Source: Epiperipatus broadwayi (taxonomy: Eukaryota; Onychophora; Udeonychophora; Euonychophora; Peripatidae). Taken from it: DNA of 64,000 nucleotides. This document shows, piece after piece, positions 33,955 to 45,966 of this stretch; the stretch's first letter is position 1, and every line of letters begins with the position of its first letter. Position numbers and translations under genes: made by a program. Below the pieces are notes generated by a model. The model was not told the DNA's origin. It saw nothing but the letters and a program-made list of their open reading frames with translations, and made no database searches. The stretch is taken from assembly GCA_028023455.1 (NCBI GenBank), contig JAQFVV010000017.1, positions 1,486,501 through 1,550,500 on the forward strand, in the 5' to 3' direction.

Positions 33955-34530
33955 AACAAGCAAAACTCTCCATATATTAGTGACACTTAGTGCAAACCAA
34001 AGTAATCAATGGATGCAAGAAGGCTTGTGCATAAAATCCCTATCTAGTGACTACTCATCCAATATCCCCAGACTAGTTTCTGGCTTGTGACCCTTGTCAG
34101 TGAGAAGCTTTGAATCTGAGAGCACTGCACCTAGATCTAATAGGATAGAGGTGGTTATGGTTTTTAAAGAACCAAAGACACCAAAATGTATGGGTACTGA
34201 ACTGGGTTCAGACTCATATGACTATATAAGCTATTGAGCTTAGATTGAAAATATTATTGTGTTTTCAATTTTATTCTCATAGTTTTGTAGTTAAGTAAAG
34301 ATAAAAGGTGGCTGCTGGAGGGTTGCATTAGATCCTAAGATCTAGGCGCAGTGCTCTCAGATCCAAAGCTCCTCACTGACAAAGGCCACAAGCCAGAAAC
34401 TTGTCTGGGGATATTGGATGAGTAGGCACTAGATAGGGATTTTGTGCACAAGTGTTCTGGCTTCCATTGATTACTCTGGTTGGCACTGAGTGACATTACT
34501 GTATGGAGAGTTTTGCCTTTTTAAATAGAC
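33955..34530. mobile_element. H1 hairpin element, near-complete
   Basis: Ends CAAAACTCTCCATATATTAG and 'ctgtatggagagttttg' are inverted. The left arm carries a minus-strand hammerhead-like motif (34057-34113) and the right arm a plus-strand one (34361-34419). Both have CTGACAA (G8 replaced by A); the right copy also has ACTTGTC for ACTAGTC. Between them lies the family's internal region, including 'aagaaccaaagacacc' and 'atatgactatataagc'. At about 575 bp it is one of the two most complete copies. Confidence 0.75.
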
Positions 34531-35591
34531 TTCATTTTTAGAATAAAGCGTAATTAAATGATGCAATAATTTGTTAGAAACCAATGCACCGCTTGGTTTT
34601 ACTTTACTGCAAGCTGTGCACGATGAAGAAGGATTGTTTTTGCCTCCCAATCAAGTAAATCCATATTTTAGAAAAAATGACATTATAATATCTAATAATT
34701 TTCGTTTTCTTAACAGTGTTACTACACTCTGGTAAATCGTCTTTATCTACTTATAATTTTACTCATTCTTCATCAGATGATAATAAATAATTGATAAAAT
34801 AAATATTTGATGAAAATAGTATTTTTGTTGTGAGAGATTTGATAAATAGTATTATTTGGCAGAATATAAAGTACTGATAACACACAAGTTCTCCATAATT
34901 CACAATATCTTTGCAACTACTAAAATGCTTTGTTAGTTCATAGTACACTTATCTCAGATTAATTAATATATTCTCTCTATCAGATTTTATCCGGTAGAGA
35001 GAAAAGATAAAATAAGATTGAGATGCATCTGTGGTAGGGTATTGAGAAAGTCGTACTTTTTAATCTGTATAAATATGATTGTTTTTCTTTTTATGATCGT
35101 GGAATTTCAGTAGAAATATTTTATAGATTATACATTTTATAATGACGCTCTAGCACACCTATTAACGACCATTGTTTTAGGTGATTATAGAAATACTAGG
35201 AAGCGAAGCATCAATTTTCATTCAATTCTTTTGCTAATCTGTTTTCTCTCTTCACATTATTCTAAATAGCCATATCTGCAAAAATATTTCTATTAATTGT
35301 TAAATTCATTTTAGGAAAACCTGGTACGGAATTGATTTTGAGATGAATATAATTTTAATATTCTACAATTTGGATTTATAAATAGAACTAATGCTCATTT
35401 ACAAATGTTCATTTAATGTTCACCAGCACTAACACATGTGAATAACAGCAGTACTAATATTTTAGGTGTTCTCCTTACAGATTGCAGGTTGACAGCTAAA
35501 AAAAAACAACCTATTTCCCATTATAAATATCTTCAGGTGGATTGAGATTTAAAAAATGGGTAAAAAAAAATTATTTATATATATTGTAATG
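34531..35591. other. Spacer, nothing recognised
   Basis: AT-rich sequence without recognisable features. Confidence 0.35.
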
Positions 35592-35780
35592 AAATTATTC
35601 AAACGGAAGTCAATCTCAGATAATGCGCTATTTATTAAATATTATACGTTTAGAGTGTACATTCTATATACACCAACTCTTACAGACCATGCTTAAATCT
35701 GGGCTTGAGTCTATAATATTTAAGAAATAGCGCATCCTCGGAGGTTAACTTGACTTCCGTTTGAATATTTTCAAAGTTTT
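35592..35780. repeat. Inverted repeat (hairpin element)
   Basis: Arms TTCAAACGGAAGTCAA...TGCGCTATTTATTAAATATT (left) and AATATTTAAGAAATAGCGCA...TTGACTTCCGTTTGAA (right) are about 60 bp each around a roughly 60-bp centre. Non-coding; style similar to the other hairpin families. Confidence 0.65.
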
Positions 35781-35914
35781 CAGCACTTTGTAATAATAGG
35801 TTTATATATTGTAATGGTAAATTTACATTGTAAATGGGTTTCAACCAGAAATTATATGCAATCAAAGATTTACACATATATGTATTGATGTGATTATTTA
35901 TTAAGTGCGTAAGA

Positions 35915-36025
35915 AGTATGTAAATACTTTAGAGAAAGCTTTATAGTTAAAAAAAGACATTGTTTGACTATTATAAATGTTCAAAGCACATATGATAAAA
36001 GTAAATCCTTTTTCTAAAGTATGTA
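35915..36025. mobile_element. M2 MITE-like copy, internally deleted
   Basis: Shares GTAAATACTTTAGAGAAAG, 'tagttaaaaaaagacattg', 'tgactattataaatgttc' and the inverted 'ctttttctaaagtatgtat' end with 17380-17562. Confidence 0.55.
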
Positions 36026-37382
36026 TATATGTATTGTAAATCTTGATTCAAATAAATATTTATATTAAGTAAAAGATGAATGGTTAATAAAATGCGAAAG
36101 AAATGATTCAATTCATATATATATATAATAATATTAACCAATGTGATGATGATGATGATGGTTTATAACCTAATTGCAAGTTCTTCTAAAATTATTTTGT
36201 TTTCTAGTCTCAGTAAATGCAATTATAAGGCAGCAAACCTTCTAACTAAAAAGTTTACTTTTGGAAAACCGTATTAGTGCCCGATCATCATTTACAAATT
36301 ATTATTGCCATCCCAGATTATTTGACAGGGGATTGCATGATTTCGCAGGGCTGTGGATATTAACTAGCATATTGGATGATAAAAGCATTATGTTTGGGAT
36401 AGGTTCAAACACAAGCAGAATGGATTAATAAAATATAACAATTTATTAACAATGAATAAATAAAAACTATTGCATATATAGTCACAACTATCAATGTGTA
36501 TACAAAATATGAACTATAATGATAATAAAAATATTTTCAATTTAAGTTTAAAGTCTTATAATACTTATAATAATAAGATCTTGCCATACTAAATACTTAA
36601 ACCACGTTTTTCTGTAGATGTAGTTCTTTTAATATATTTACAGTTATCTTCATTAATTCCTCCAAAGTTGGTAGTTCTCCTTGGCATTGGTGATGTTAGA
36701 ATAGAAATCCAGCAACATCGGTGGTGTTACATAGGGTAAAATATTAGATCTTGGCTAGTTCTTAAGGCACTGTTCATTTCTTTCTTTATGGCATTATTAA
36801 GGCAGATAATGGCTGTTTTGGCAAACATGGGTAAAATATTAGTAGATATTGGCTAAGTCTTAAGGCACTGTCCATTTCTTCTATTACAGTATTATTAATG
36901 CAGACAATAGCTGGTTTTGGCAAACTCCAATGTTAGTTTCTGGGGTTAATTGCATTTTCCAGGTATGACTGAAGTGTTCTTTATTATCTAGCCACATATA
37001 TTTCTGTTAGATTAAGTAATCAAGCTTGTTGTTACAAGTGAAATATTGAAAATTATTGTAAAACTGTCAGAAAGATATGGCTATCCCAGTTACCATTGAA
37101 AACAGTTTTAATGAGCAATTTCTCTCTTTGTCATAGAATCTCTGCACACTGCTTTTTAAGCTGAATCTTCAAATAAACTAAAGTAAATTGGACTGCCTGG
37201 ATTGAATTAAAATGCAATGCTGGATTTGGCTATGTCTTAATTGCTTGTTTCAGACCTATTTAAGTTGTTCATCAACATGTTTTTCAAATAACATTCACCA
37301 ACAGCGAATTATTAAGTTTTGACCTCTGTTTCTTTAGAACAACATGTTTTTTGAAAAACATTTTCTTTATTCCTGTTTCAAC
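36026..37382. other. Intergenic sequence, nothing recognised
   Basis: A short direct repeat pair, 'gggtaaaatattag...cttaaggcactg', occurs at about 36735-36775 and 36829-36870. No coding frame supported. Confidence 0.35.
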
Positions 37383-40316
37383 ATGTTGTGTAAAGTCACC
37401 AACCAAGGCAGTGGTTGGTAGCCGAAGGCGGAGGGTGCTAAGAATCCCCTGATTGTGGACCCAGGCTGCCATTTGATGACAACTTTTTATTTAGGTACTT
37501 ACAACTGCAGATCACTTTCAAGTGAAGGAAGATTGCAAGAATTAGAAGAAGAACTCTCTTATATTAAATGGGACATTATTGGACTTTGTGAAGTTAGAAG
37601 AAAAGGTGAAGAAACAATTGATTTAAAAAGTGGACATATACTCTATTATAAAGGCACACATATTGGAAATACAAGTGGAGTAGGATTCATTATAAATAAA
37701 AAGTGGAAGAACAATATTGTGGAGATTGCTGGTGTATCGGACAGAGTTGCAAGATTAGTTATACAACTTAATAGCAGATACCAAATGCAGATAATTCAGG
37801 TTTATGCCCCAACGAGTTCTCATAGTGATGAAGTAGTAGAAGATTTTTGTATGGATGTACAAAAGGCTTTTGATCAGAGTAAACAACATTTTAAAATTGT
37901 TATGGGAGACTTTAATGCTAGAATTGATAGACAAATGAAAGATGAAATTGCTGTAGGTAATTTTGGTTATGGTAATAGAAATGGGAGAGGACATAGACTT
38001 GTGGAGTTTGCAGAAAAAGAAAAACTTTATATTATGAATTCATTTTTTGAGAAAAATGTTAAAAGGAAATGGACATGGAAGCATCCAAATGAAGGTACAG
38101 CAGAATTGGATTATATTTTGACTAACAGGAAATACATATTTCAAGATTGTAATGTTCTTAATAAATTTAACACAGGAAGTGATCATCGATTAGTAAGGTG
38201 TAAGTTACGTGTTAATGTAAAACTAGAGAGACAAAAATTATTAAAAAAAACAATATTTACAGTTGATATTCCTAATCTTCAGAAACATTCTAATGAATTT
38301 AAATTAGAACTTACAAATAGGTTTCAAGTGTTAGTAGATTTTGAACATGATTCAGATTTGAATGAAATTAATATGAAAATAACTGATACACTTTTAAAAA
38401 CTGCAACAAAGATAGCTGGTAGAAAAAAGCAGCAATTGACTAATAAAATTTCTACTGAGACTAGAGAATTTATGAGGAAAAGAAGAAATATGAAGATATA
38501 CAAAAATGATGTATTAAAAAGAATTGAATATCTCGAATTTTGTAAAATGTTACGGAAAAGAGTTGAAAATGATATAAGAAAGTATAACTGTGAAATAGCA
38601 AGGAAAGCTGTAGAAGAAAATAAAAGTCTCAAGATTGTTAAACAACATTTTGGTATTGGTAGGAAATTTCTATCTGCAATAAGAAAAAAAGATGGAATTA
38701 TTACTAAAAAGAGAGATGACATCATGAAATAGGTAGAAGATTTTTATCAAGAATTATATAGTAATAAAGAACAAGTACCTCCTATATCTATTACATCTTC
38801 CGAATTGCCCAGAATTTTAAATGAAGAAGTGAGACATACAATTAAGTGTATGAAGAAAGGAAAGGCTCCAGGAAATGATGGAATTATAATTGATATATTA
38901 AAAGAAGCAGGTGAAGAAATAGAAACAATTTTAGCAAAGTTATATACCAAATGTCTAAATGATAAAGATGTACCGGTAGATTGGAAGAATGCAGTAATAA
39001 TATTAATATTTAAAAAAGGTGATAAAGAAGATATTAGAAATTACAGACCTATCAGTCTTTTATCAGTTTTATATAAAATTTTTACCAAGATAATTACAAC
39101 TTGTCTATAGAGAACTTTGGATTTCCACCAACCAAGAGAACAAGCAGGATTTAAAAGTGGTTTTAGTACAATAGATCATATCCAGGTATTGAGGGAAGTC
39201 ATAGAAAGGACAAATGAATATGAGTTGTCATTATGTTTTGGATTTGTAGATTATGAAAAAGCATTCGATTCTATACACATTTCTTCAGTGATTAAAGCAT
39301 TGGATCATCAAGGTATAGATCCAGGATATTGTCATATTTTAAAGAATATTTATAAAAATGCAACAGCAACAATTAGATTACATAATGATACTGGAAAAAT
39401 CAACATTGAGAAAGGTGTAAGACAAGGTGACTCAATATCTCCAAAACTTTTTACAGCAGTGCTGCAAGAAGTATTTTGTGGATTAAAATGGGAAACTAAA
39501 GGAGTGAAAGTAAATGGAGAGTTTTTAAATTATTTAGATTTCGCAGATGATGTAGTTGATTTTGCAAATAATGCTTCAGAGCTGCAGGAAATGTTGCAGG
39601 AGTTAGCAGATGAAAGTAGAAAAGTAGGACTAAAGATAAATGTTAAAAAGACTAAAGTAATGTTTAATCGATTTGCTCAAAATATGAAAATAAAGATTGA
39701 TTATGAAGAATTAGAAGAAGTTAACAGTTACAAATACCTTGGTCAGATTATTAATACATATGGAAACATAATGGAGGAAATTAATCATAGAATTAAACTT
39801 GGTTGGAGTGCTTTTGGTAGAAATAACTTGATACTAAAAGGAAATATGCCTATGTGTTTGAAAAGGATGGTTTTTAACAAATGTGTTTTACCAGTTCTTA
39901 CTTATGGATCTGAGACTTGGACACTTAATAGAAGAGCAATACAGAGACTTCAGACCACTCAAAGGAGTATGGAGAGATGTATGTTGGGAGTAACAAGAAA
40001 AGATCGAAAACACAATGTATGGGTAAGACAACAAACAGGTGTTAGTGACCTTATTAAAAAAATTAAAAGATTGAAATGGAGTTGGGCTGGACATATTTCT
40101 AGAAGAGATGATAATAGATGGACAATTGAAATTTTAAACTGGATTCCAAGAGATTGTAAAAGACCCAGAATGAGACCACATGTGAGATGGATGGATGAAA
40201 TAAGGAAATGTGCAGGGGTGTTGTGGAGAAGAGAAGCTAAAGGTCGGAGAAGATGGATTAAACTTGGAGAGACCATCCTGCAGTGGATTGATAATGGTTG
40301 ATGATGATGATGACAT
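37383..40316 (+). mobile_element. Near full-length RTE-clade LINE (LINE-A)
   Basis: A single reading frame (37455-40301) spans an APE-type endonuclease and a reverse transcriptase and is followed by the family's 3' terminal repeat (TGATGATGATGA, about 40300-40313). The GC-richer 5' leader (about 37390-37454: 'ggcagtggttggtagccgaa') may be the 5' UTR. A 3' end made of a short microsatellite rather than poly(A) is typical of RTE-clade elements. At least six further truncated copies of this family lie in the window (9426, 16110, 20280, 21783, 26300, 32222). I could not fix target-site duplications. Confidence 0.85.
37455..40301 (+). pseudogene. RTE-type endonuclease-reverse transcriptase with two stops
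   Basis: The frame is 949 codons long and is interrupted only by TAG at 38730-38732 and TAG at 39108-39110. The N-terminal exonuclease-endonuclease-phosphatase-type domain shows GTYNCRSLSSEGR (about residue 14), IIGLCEVRRKGE, VMGDFNARI (about 150) and GSDHRLVRCKL (about 241). The RT shows KGKAPGNDG (about 473), YRPISLLS (about 530), FVDYEKAFDS (motif A), VRQGDSISPKLF (motif B, about 656), LDFADDVVDFANN (motif C, about 695) and VNSYKYLGQIINT (thumb). The C-terminus has RLKWSWAGHISRRDDNRW and LNWIPRDCKRP, diagnostic of this RTE group. With every motif in one frame and two nonsense changes, it is a young, recently inactivated copy. Confidence 0.9.
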
Positions 40317-40648
40317 AAATAAATGAAAGAAAAAAATTTTTTTTCCTCTTTCTTTATTTACATAAGTTAATGAGAAGAAGAAAAAAAAAATGTCTTTAAC
40401 TTTTGAAACTTGAATGATAAATTCTAAAATATTATTAATTCCAAAATTTTAGTATTACATTTAGTTTTGCTATCAAATCCAATACAAAAATGTGAGAGAT
40501 TTTATTTAAAACTCAATTCACAAAAGAAAACCTAAAAAAGGTTCAAAATGCTTTAGATTTTTATAAACCACAAATGAAATTCTTTCACATATTGAAACAA
40601 TTTTCTTTTCTTCTTTTACAATGCCATTTGTCATTTATTCTTTCTCAT
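40317..40648. other. AT-rich spacer
   Basis: Nothing recognised. Confidence 0.3.
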
Positions 40649-40660
40649 ATATTACAAAGT

Positions 40661-40772
40661 CAAGTGTTGTTAGCCGAGAGATCATTGCAGCTGCCGTGCA
40701 AGCAAGTAGTTGGTTGCAGATGGTTGGTGGTTCGCCTCCCGGCCGATGCTATGACATATGAAAGAAAAAAAA
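40661..40772 (+). mobile_element. tRNA-derived SINE
   Basis: TGTTAGCCGAGAGATC resembles an A box and GGTTCGCCTCC a B box. It ends with 'gatgctatgacatatg' and an A-rich tail. Perfect 12-bp target-site duplications ATATTACAAAGT flank it (40649-40660 and 40773-40784). Confidence 0.85.
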
Positions 40773-40984
40773 ATATTACAAAGTAACTTTATAAAATATC
40801 TGACAATATAGACAAATGCATAATCTAACCTCTCTTTTAATGTGTTAAGCAGTTCATATATTTATTACTCAATTGTGGTGAATTTTTTTAATAATTTTTT
40901 TTTCATGCAACTTTGTAGTATAATCGTATTCAAGCTCTCAGATGTTTTATGGCTACAATATATATATATATATATAGATCAATA

Positions 40985-41825
40985 AAAAGCAGTCTCAATA
41001 CATAGACAATCCCAATATCAATAAGAATCAACAATTTCAAACTGTTGTCATGGCAACCTTTTTTAAACAATAAAGACAGAATCCCACCTTTATTAATGGT
41101 CTAACACATTTATATAGACACTAAAGATTGCAACTGTAATAATGTCTAAGTGTTGACTGGCTTTTAATGATTACTTACAAATCCATTTAGCCTTGAGCAT
41201 GATTACATTTATTTAAGTAATACTTTGGGTGCAATTTGAACTTTATGATTGCAGTTTGTAATGTTATAATTGACTGTTTATTAGTCGGCATTCAGAATAG
41301 GTTATATTTACCTGTTTAAAGAGGTTTACTTAAACTTCTTTGTATCAATAATTTCAATCTTTGTGGTCAAGTTGCAATCTTTAGTGTCTATATAAGTACA
41401 TTAGACCCTTAATCAAGGTGGGATTCCACCTTCATTATTAAAAGGAGGTTACCTTGACAACAGTTTAAAATTGTTGATTGTTATCTCTATTGGAATTGTT
41501 TAAATGTTGACTGGTTTCTAATTGTTACTCAAAAACCCATTTCATCTAGAGTATTAATACACTTATTATTTAAATAATACTTTGGGTGCAATTTGAAATT
41601 TATAATTGCAGTTTGTAATGTTATAATTGACTATTTATTAGTCTGCATTCAGAATAAGTTATATTTTCCTATTTAAATAAGTTTATTTAAACTTCATTAT
41701 ATCAATAATTTCAATCTGCAATCTTCAGTGTCTTTATAAGTATATTAGACCATTAATGAAGGTGGAAGTACACTCTTATTGTTAAAAGGAGGTTGCCTTG
41801 ACAACAATTTGAAATACTGTATGTT
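40985..41825. repeat. Inverted arm plus two direct tandem units (about 360 bp)
   Basis: Units about 41143-41460 and about 41505-41815 are direct repeats. Shared blocks include 'tgttgactggytt', 'atactttgggtgcaatttga', 'gcagtttgtaatgttataat', 'tcaataatttcaatct' and 'aaaaggaggttrccttgaca'. The left block 40985-41120 is an inverted copy of the unit end (about 41385-41520). This head-to-head plus tandem arrangement resembles the array at 52395-53470 and borders the ribozyme-bearing direct repeats at 41832. Non-coding. Confidence 0.65.
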
Positions 41826-41831
41826 TAAAAG

Positions 41832-42367
41832 ATAAATAATCACCAATATACATATTTTATGCTAAACCAGCAATCATCAATTGGTCCAGATTATCACCTC
41901 TACACATATACACAATAAGTGCTCAGATATAGATTAAGATAGCCAATCTTCAAACTTTAATGAGCAGGCTTCAATCCACTCCACACTCCAACTCTTCAAC
42001 CATCCATCCATTTGAAAATCTGATGATGGAATGCTCGAAGGCCACCTTGAAACAGATTCTCATCACACCCATGTTGATCTAAAGTCAGTCTGACCCCTCA
42101 TGTACAGGACATAATCCATTTAATACATATATGAGGGATGGGCAGACATTCCTACTATGTAATAACTGAAATGCAGGCTTATTATATACCTGTACCAATA
42201 TATGTAATATATAGGGTATATGAGCAGAGACTTTCATATAATCCACCATTCACCACGCTATCTCATAACACTGACACACTTGACCACATATAGCTCAAAT
42301 AAATAAATAATCACCAATGTACATATTTCATGCTAAATCAGCAATCATCAGTTGGTCAAGATTATCA
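41832..42367 (-). mobile_element. Retrozyme-like element: direct repeats with hammerhead-like motifs 471 bp apart
   Basis: A 65-bp block occurs as direct repeats at 41832-41896 and 42303-42367. Read on the minus strand each has, in order, ACCAA(T), (C/T)TGATGA, TTGCTG-(G/A)TTT-AGCAT, (G/A)AAA, TATGTA, (T/C)A, TTGGT. ACCAA pairs with TTGGT (stem I) and TGCT/AGCA forms stem II. The right copy has an intact CTGATGA and GAAA but CA instead of TA at the cleavage site. The left copy has TA but TTGATGA and AAAA. Together they imply an ancestor with an intact core. The 471-bp unit between predicted cleavage sites is non-coding. Two ribozyme-bearing direct repeats around a few hundred non-coding bases is the layout of retrozymes. 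Confidence 0.6.
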
Positions 42368-42470
42368 CAATGGATTTTAAAAATTTATGAAAATAATTTT
42401 GAAATGTTTGAATTAACAAGTAGATATTAAATAATAAAAATCTGCGAGTTATGATTAAAAAAACATGTGA

Positions 42471-45400
42471 TGTGATGTGATGTACTGTAGCTTTTCCTTA
42501 AACGAAGTCAAGAATCTCTCAGCAATTATGCCCAGAGAAACCTGTTGGCCACTTTATTATCCATTTCCCACTCTAAATTTTCCCATATTCTGCTCCATCC
42601 CATTTCCACAACATAATCTTTGTCAACTCTACAGCTTTTATATCTAAATCCCTCTTATCTTTTCCCAAACCCAGCATAAAAACCAATCTGTATAATCACT
42701 TTTTTCATATTTATTCTTCCATAACTTCATTATATGTACCCTTTCTGTTTTCAAGTACATTCAATTAACAATGCCTAATATTTTTCTATTCCTTCCTTAC
42801 ATAATTTACAGACTAAATTACCCATATTTTTCCATTTACATGTATATTCTCTTCTTGCTAAAGATCCCATTCGAGTTTTAAATAATAAACTACTTTCCTT
42901 AATATTATCATATATTAATTCACACCTAATATTCTGTTTACTTCTATATATATTTAAACTCTTTTTCTTCTCCATACTAGTTCTCCATCTCTCCAACTCC
43001 CTATTCTTTATTAATAAATCTATTCTTTTATCCCATTCCTTACCACTATAACATTCAAGAATCCTCCTAACACAATCATCCCATCTTTTATACAAATAAA
43101 CTGATATAAATTCTTTATCCAAATCTTTTGCATACCGCATTACCTTTCTCACCCATCTTATTGCCTGCCCTTTACTCATAACCCAATTAAATACTATTTT
43201 GGATATTCTTTTATTATCCATAAACTGCAATCTACCAAACATTTTCATTTTACTTTTTGCATCTCTCACATAAAAATTTGACCATCCCATTTCTCCTTAA
43301 ATTGCCTCCCTTGCTGTCCATACATCTGCATCCAATGCATATCTTCCTACTTCTCTTTGTACTTTTTCTAAATAATCTAATACCCCTTTACTAACACATA
43401 ACACGTCATTACCATATGGTAATCCTGCTACTGCAACTCCCTTCCATATAATTCTAGCTACATCATATTTATTATATGAAAACATTGTTAGTTTCTTTAT
43501 CAATCCCTTTCTTTTCTTTGCTTTATTTGTCAATTTTTTCTCCCATTCATTTAAACAATTTTCCTAATTACTTAAAATAATTCCCAAATAACTATATCTA
43601 TCCACCACACTTAACTTTATATCTCCCAATAAAAATTCTACATCTTCTCTTTCCCTGGTATTAACCATCATTATATTTAATTTTTCTTCACTAAATTTAA
43701 TCCCCATCTCTTTACCCACCCTTTCACATGTTCTCAGTATAACTTCTACATGTGCTCTTCTTTCTGCACACAAAAGTATATCATCCACAAAAAAAAAGAC
43801 CTGACAAAATATATATTCCTTTACCACCTATTAATGGTATCTCTATCCATCTTCCTAATCTTTCTATTGCTCTTTCCATTTCACTCAAATACAACAAAAA
43901 CAAAATAGGTGATATAGGGCATCCTTGCCTTAGTCCCACCCCATTTTTAACTTTAACTGATTCTATATTCGCTAACTGATATATATAGTAATTATTTTCA
44001 TATAATTTCTTAATAATATCCACTAAAGCTTCACCCATTCCCAAATTTTCTAAACTTATCCATAATCTATTTCTATTTACTCTATCATATGCCTTCTCTA
44101 TATCTATAAAACTCATATATAACTGTCTACCTAAATTCCTACTCATATCCATAAGTTGCATAACTACAAATAAACTATCTCCTATATGCCTGTCTAATTT
44201 AAAATCTCCTTGCATTTCTCCCACTAGATTATTCCCTTCCATCCATTTTGCAACTCTTCTAGCCATCATATATGAAAAACCTTTATATAAAACTGTATGT
44301 CACCACTATCGGTCTATAACTATTTAACTTTCTATGATCCTTACCCTTTTGTTTAAATAATAATCTTACTCTTGTATTACTCCAATTACTCGAAAAAAAA
44401 AACAGGATAATAACTTTACTTTTGCCCTATATCCTAAATTCATTACTATCTCTGCTGCCCATCCATCTAAACCTCTTGCCTTTCCACTTTTTAATTTCTT
44501 CTCTACATCATTCAGTTCATTTTTTGTAAACCTAATATCCCCATTACTATATGCTTTCACGTTTTCTATCACTCTATCCTTCACATCTAACATCTTTTCT
44601 ATATCCATTACATGTCTATTTAAGATTCTCTCTAAATTTTCTCTAGAGCTACACTCTATTTCCTCATCATCTAATAATACTATCTCCCCCCCCCTACATT
44701 TCTCCTTTTAATGTAATTCCAAATTTTTTACTCCCATCTCTTCTACTTTTATTAATATCCTCCAACAATTTACTATTCAATTTCATTCTCTCTCTCTATA
44801 ATTATCTATTTTAGCCAACTTCTTCTTTTCTAAGTACTTTTCCATTTAGTATTAATATCTTTTTCACTTTCCTTGTTCTTAATAGCACACTTATATTTTC
44901 TGCATGCTTCTTTCCTTTCTTTTACACTTTTACTAATTCTCATTTTTTTATTATACTTATTCTTCTGAATATTCTAAACTAAAATCCTATTTGCCACTTT
45001 TTCTATTTCCCCAACCAACTCTTCCATGATTTCTTCAACTTGTATTTTATAATCTTCCAACTTATTCTTATTATTCACTCTCCATCCACATCTTTCACTA
45101 TTATTTCTACTTTTATTTCTATTCACCATCACATTACTAACCATTTCAATTACATTTAATCACTAGTACATACTTTCTCTCCATTATCAAACACCTTAAT
45201 TTTCTTTACTTTATTCATTCTCTCTTTCCCTACCAATACATAATCTGTTGTGTGAAATATATTATTTCTAGGTGATGTTTATTGTCCCTCATAAATATTC
45301 GATAAATTTCCAATACTCAAATTCACTTTCTGACAAAATTTCTTTAAAAGCTGTCCATTTTTATTATCTACACCGTCAATTTCTTCAATATGTCCATTCA

Positions 45401-45966
45401 TATCCCCTATAACCATTATTCTCTTCCCCTTTTCTTTAAAACTTTGTATATCCTTAACTAAACATTCATATATGTTACTGCTCCACTCCATAACACTTTT
45501 ACTATCTCCAGTGGCTACATAAACTATAGCCACCATCCATTCTTCTCTACCCCACCTTATTTCAAACCACAAATGTTTTTGACATTTAACAATATTTAAA
45601 TATTTTTTTGATATAACATCTATACCTCCACCTCTTTTTTCTTTTTCTTTTCTATTTATATCCTGCCACACTAAATGTTCCAGAACAGGTTTTTTTTCTC
45701 TTAGATAGGTTTCCACTACTGCTAATACCTCAAGCTCTTCATTCTCAATTGCTTTATTTAATTCCATCCACTTTTCTGGTCTCCTACCACCTTGCATATT
45801 CATAAACTCAATTTTAATAATTTCTTCTTTTCTAACTAATGTTTTATATATTCTTTTAATTCTTTCTTCTCTATTACATTTATAAATATTTTTTTTTACC
45901 ATTAATTTTACAGACCCATTCCTTCTCCATATTTATACTTATATCTAAATCAAATGTCTTTAAACA
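42471..45966 (-). mobile_element. Decayed near-complete LINE-B retrotransposon
   Basis: Minus-strand frames in order: an AP-endonuclease-like domain (45279-45902) with EFMNMQGGRRPEK, VVETYLRE and VIGDMNGHIEEIDG; the start of RT with KSGKARGLDGWAAEIV (44366-44608); RT core (43781-44269) with FIDIEKAYDRVNR (motif A) and GVGLRQGCPISPILF (motif B); FFVDDILLCAE (motif C) and YSYLGIIL (thumb) in 43564-43827; then NKYDVARIIWKG (43297-43533) and the C-terminal zinc-binding-like CKLCKEG (42775-43290). Frameshifts separate these blocks, so no full protein can be made. The 3' end is a short ACATC-type repeat (42471-42484). Clade is uncertain; I-superfamily (Ingi/Vingi-like) is one possibility. Truncated relatives: 7565, 18300, 28725. 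Confidence 0.8.
45279..45902 (-). pseudogene. LINE-B endonuclease domain
   Basis: A 207-codon open frame with the exonuclease-endonuclease-phosphatase fold signature: MNMQGGRRPEKWMELNKA (strand 1 and catalytic Asn), AVVETYLREK (catalytic Glu), GGGIDVISKK, WMVAIVYVATG and IMVIGDMNGHI (GDxN motif). The later SDH motif is beyond its stop. In the family this domain nicks target DNA for target-primed reverse transcription. It is separated from the RT by about 670 bp of broken frame. Confidence 0.7.

Noticed and set aside
37755-38725. Minus-strand open frames inside the RTE LINE
   Set aside because: Antisense shadows of the LINE-A protein frame.
42018-42065. CTGATGA...CTTGAAAC inside the retrozyme-like unit as another hammerhead
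   Set aside because: The flanks AATCTG/CAGATT pair through the CTG of the core, and a long unpaired stretch separates CTGATGA from the AAGG/CCTT stem, so the geometry is wrong.
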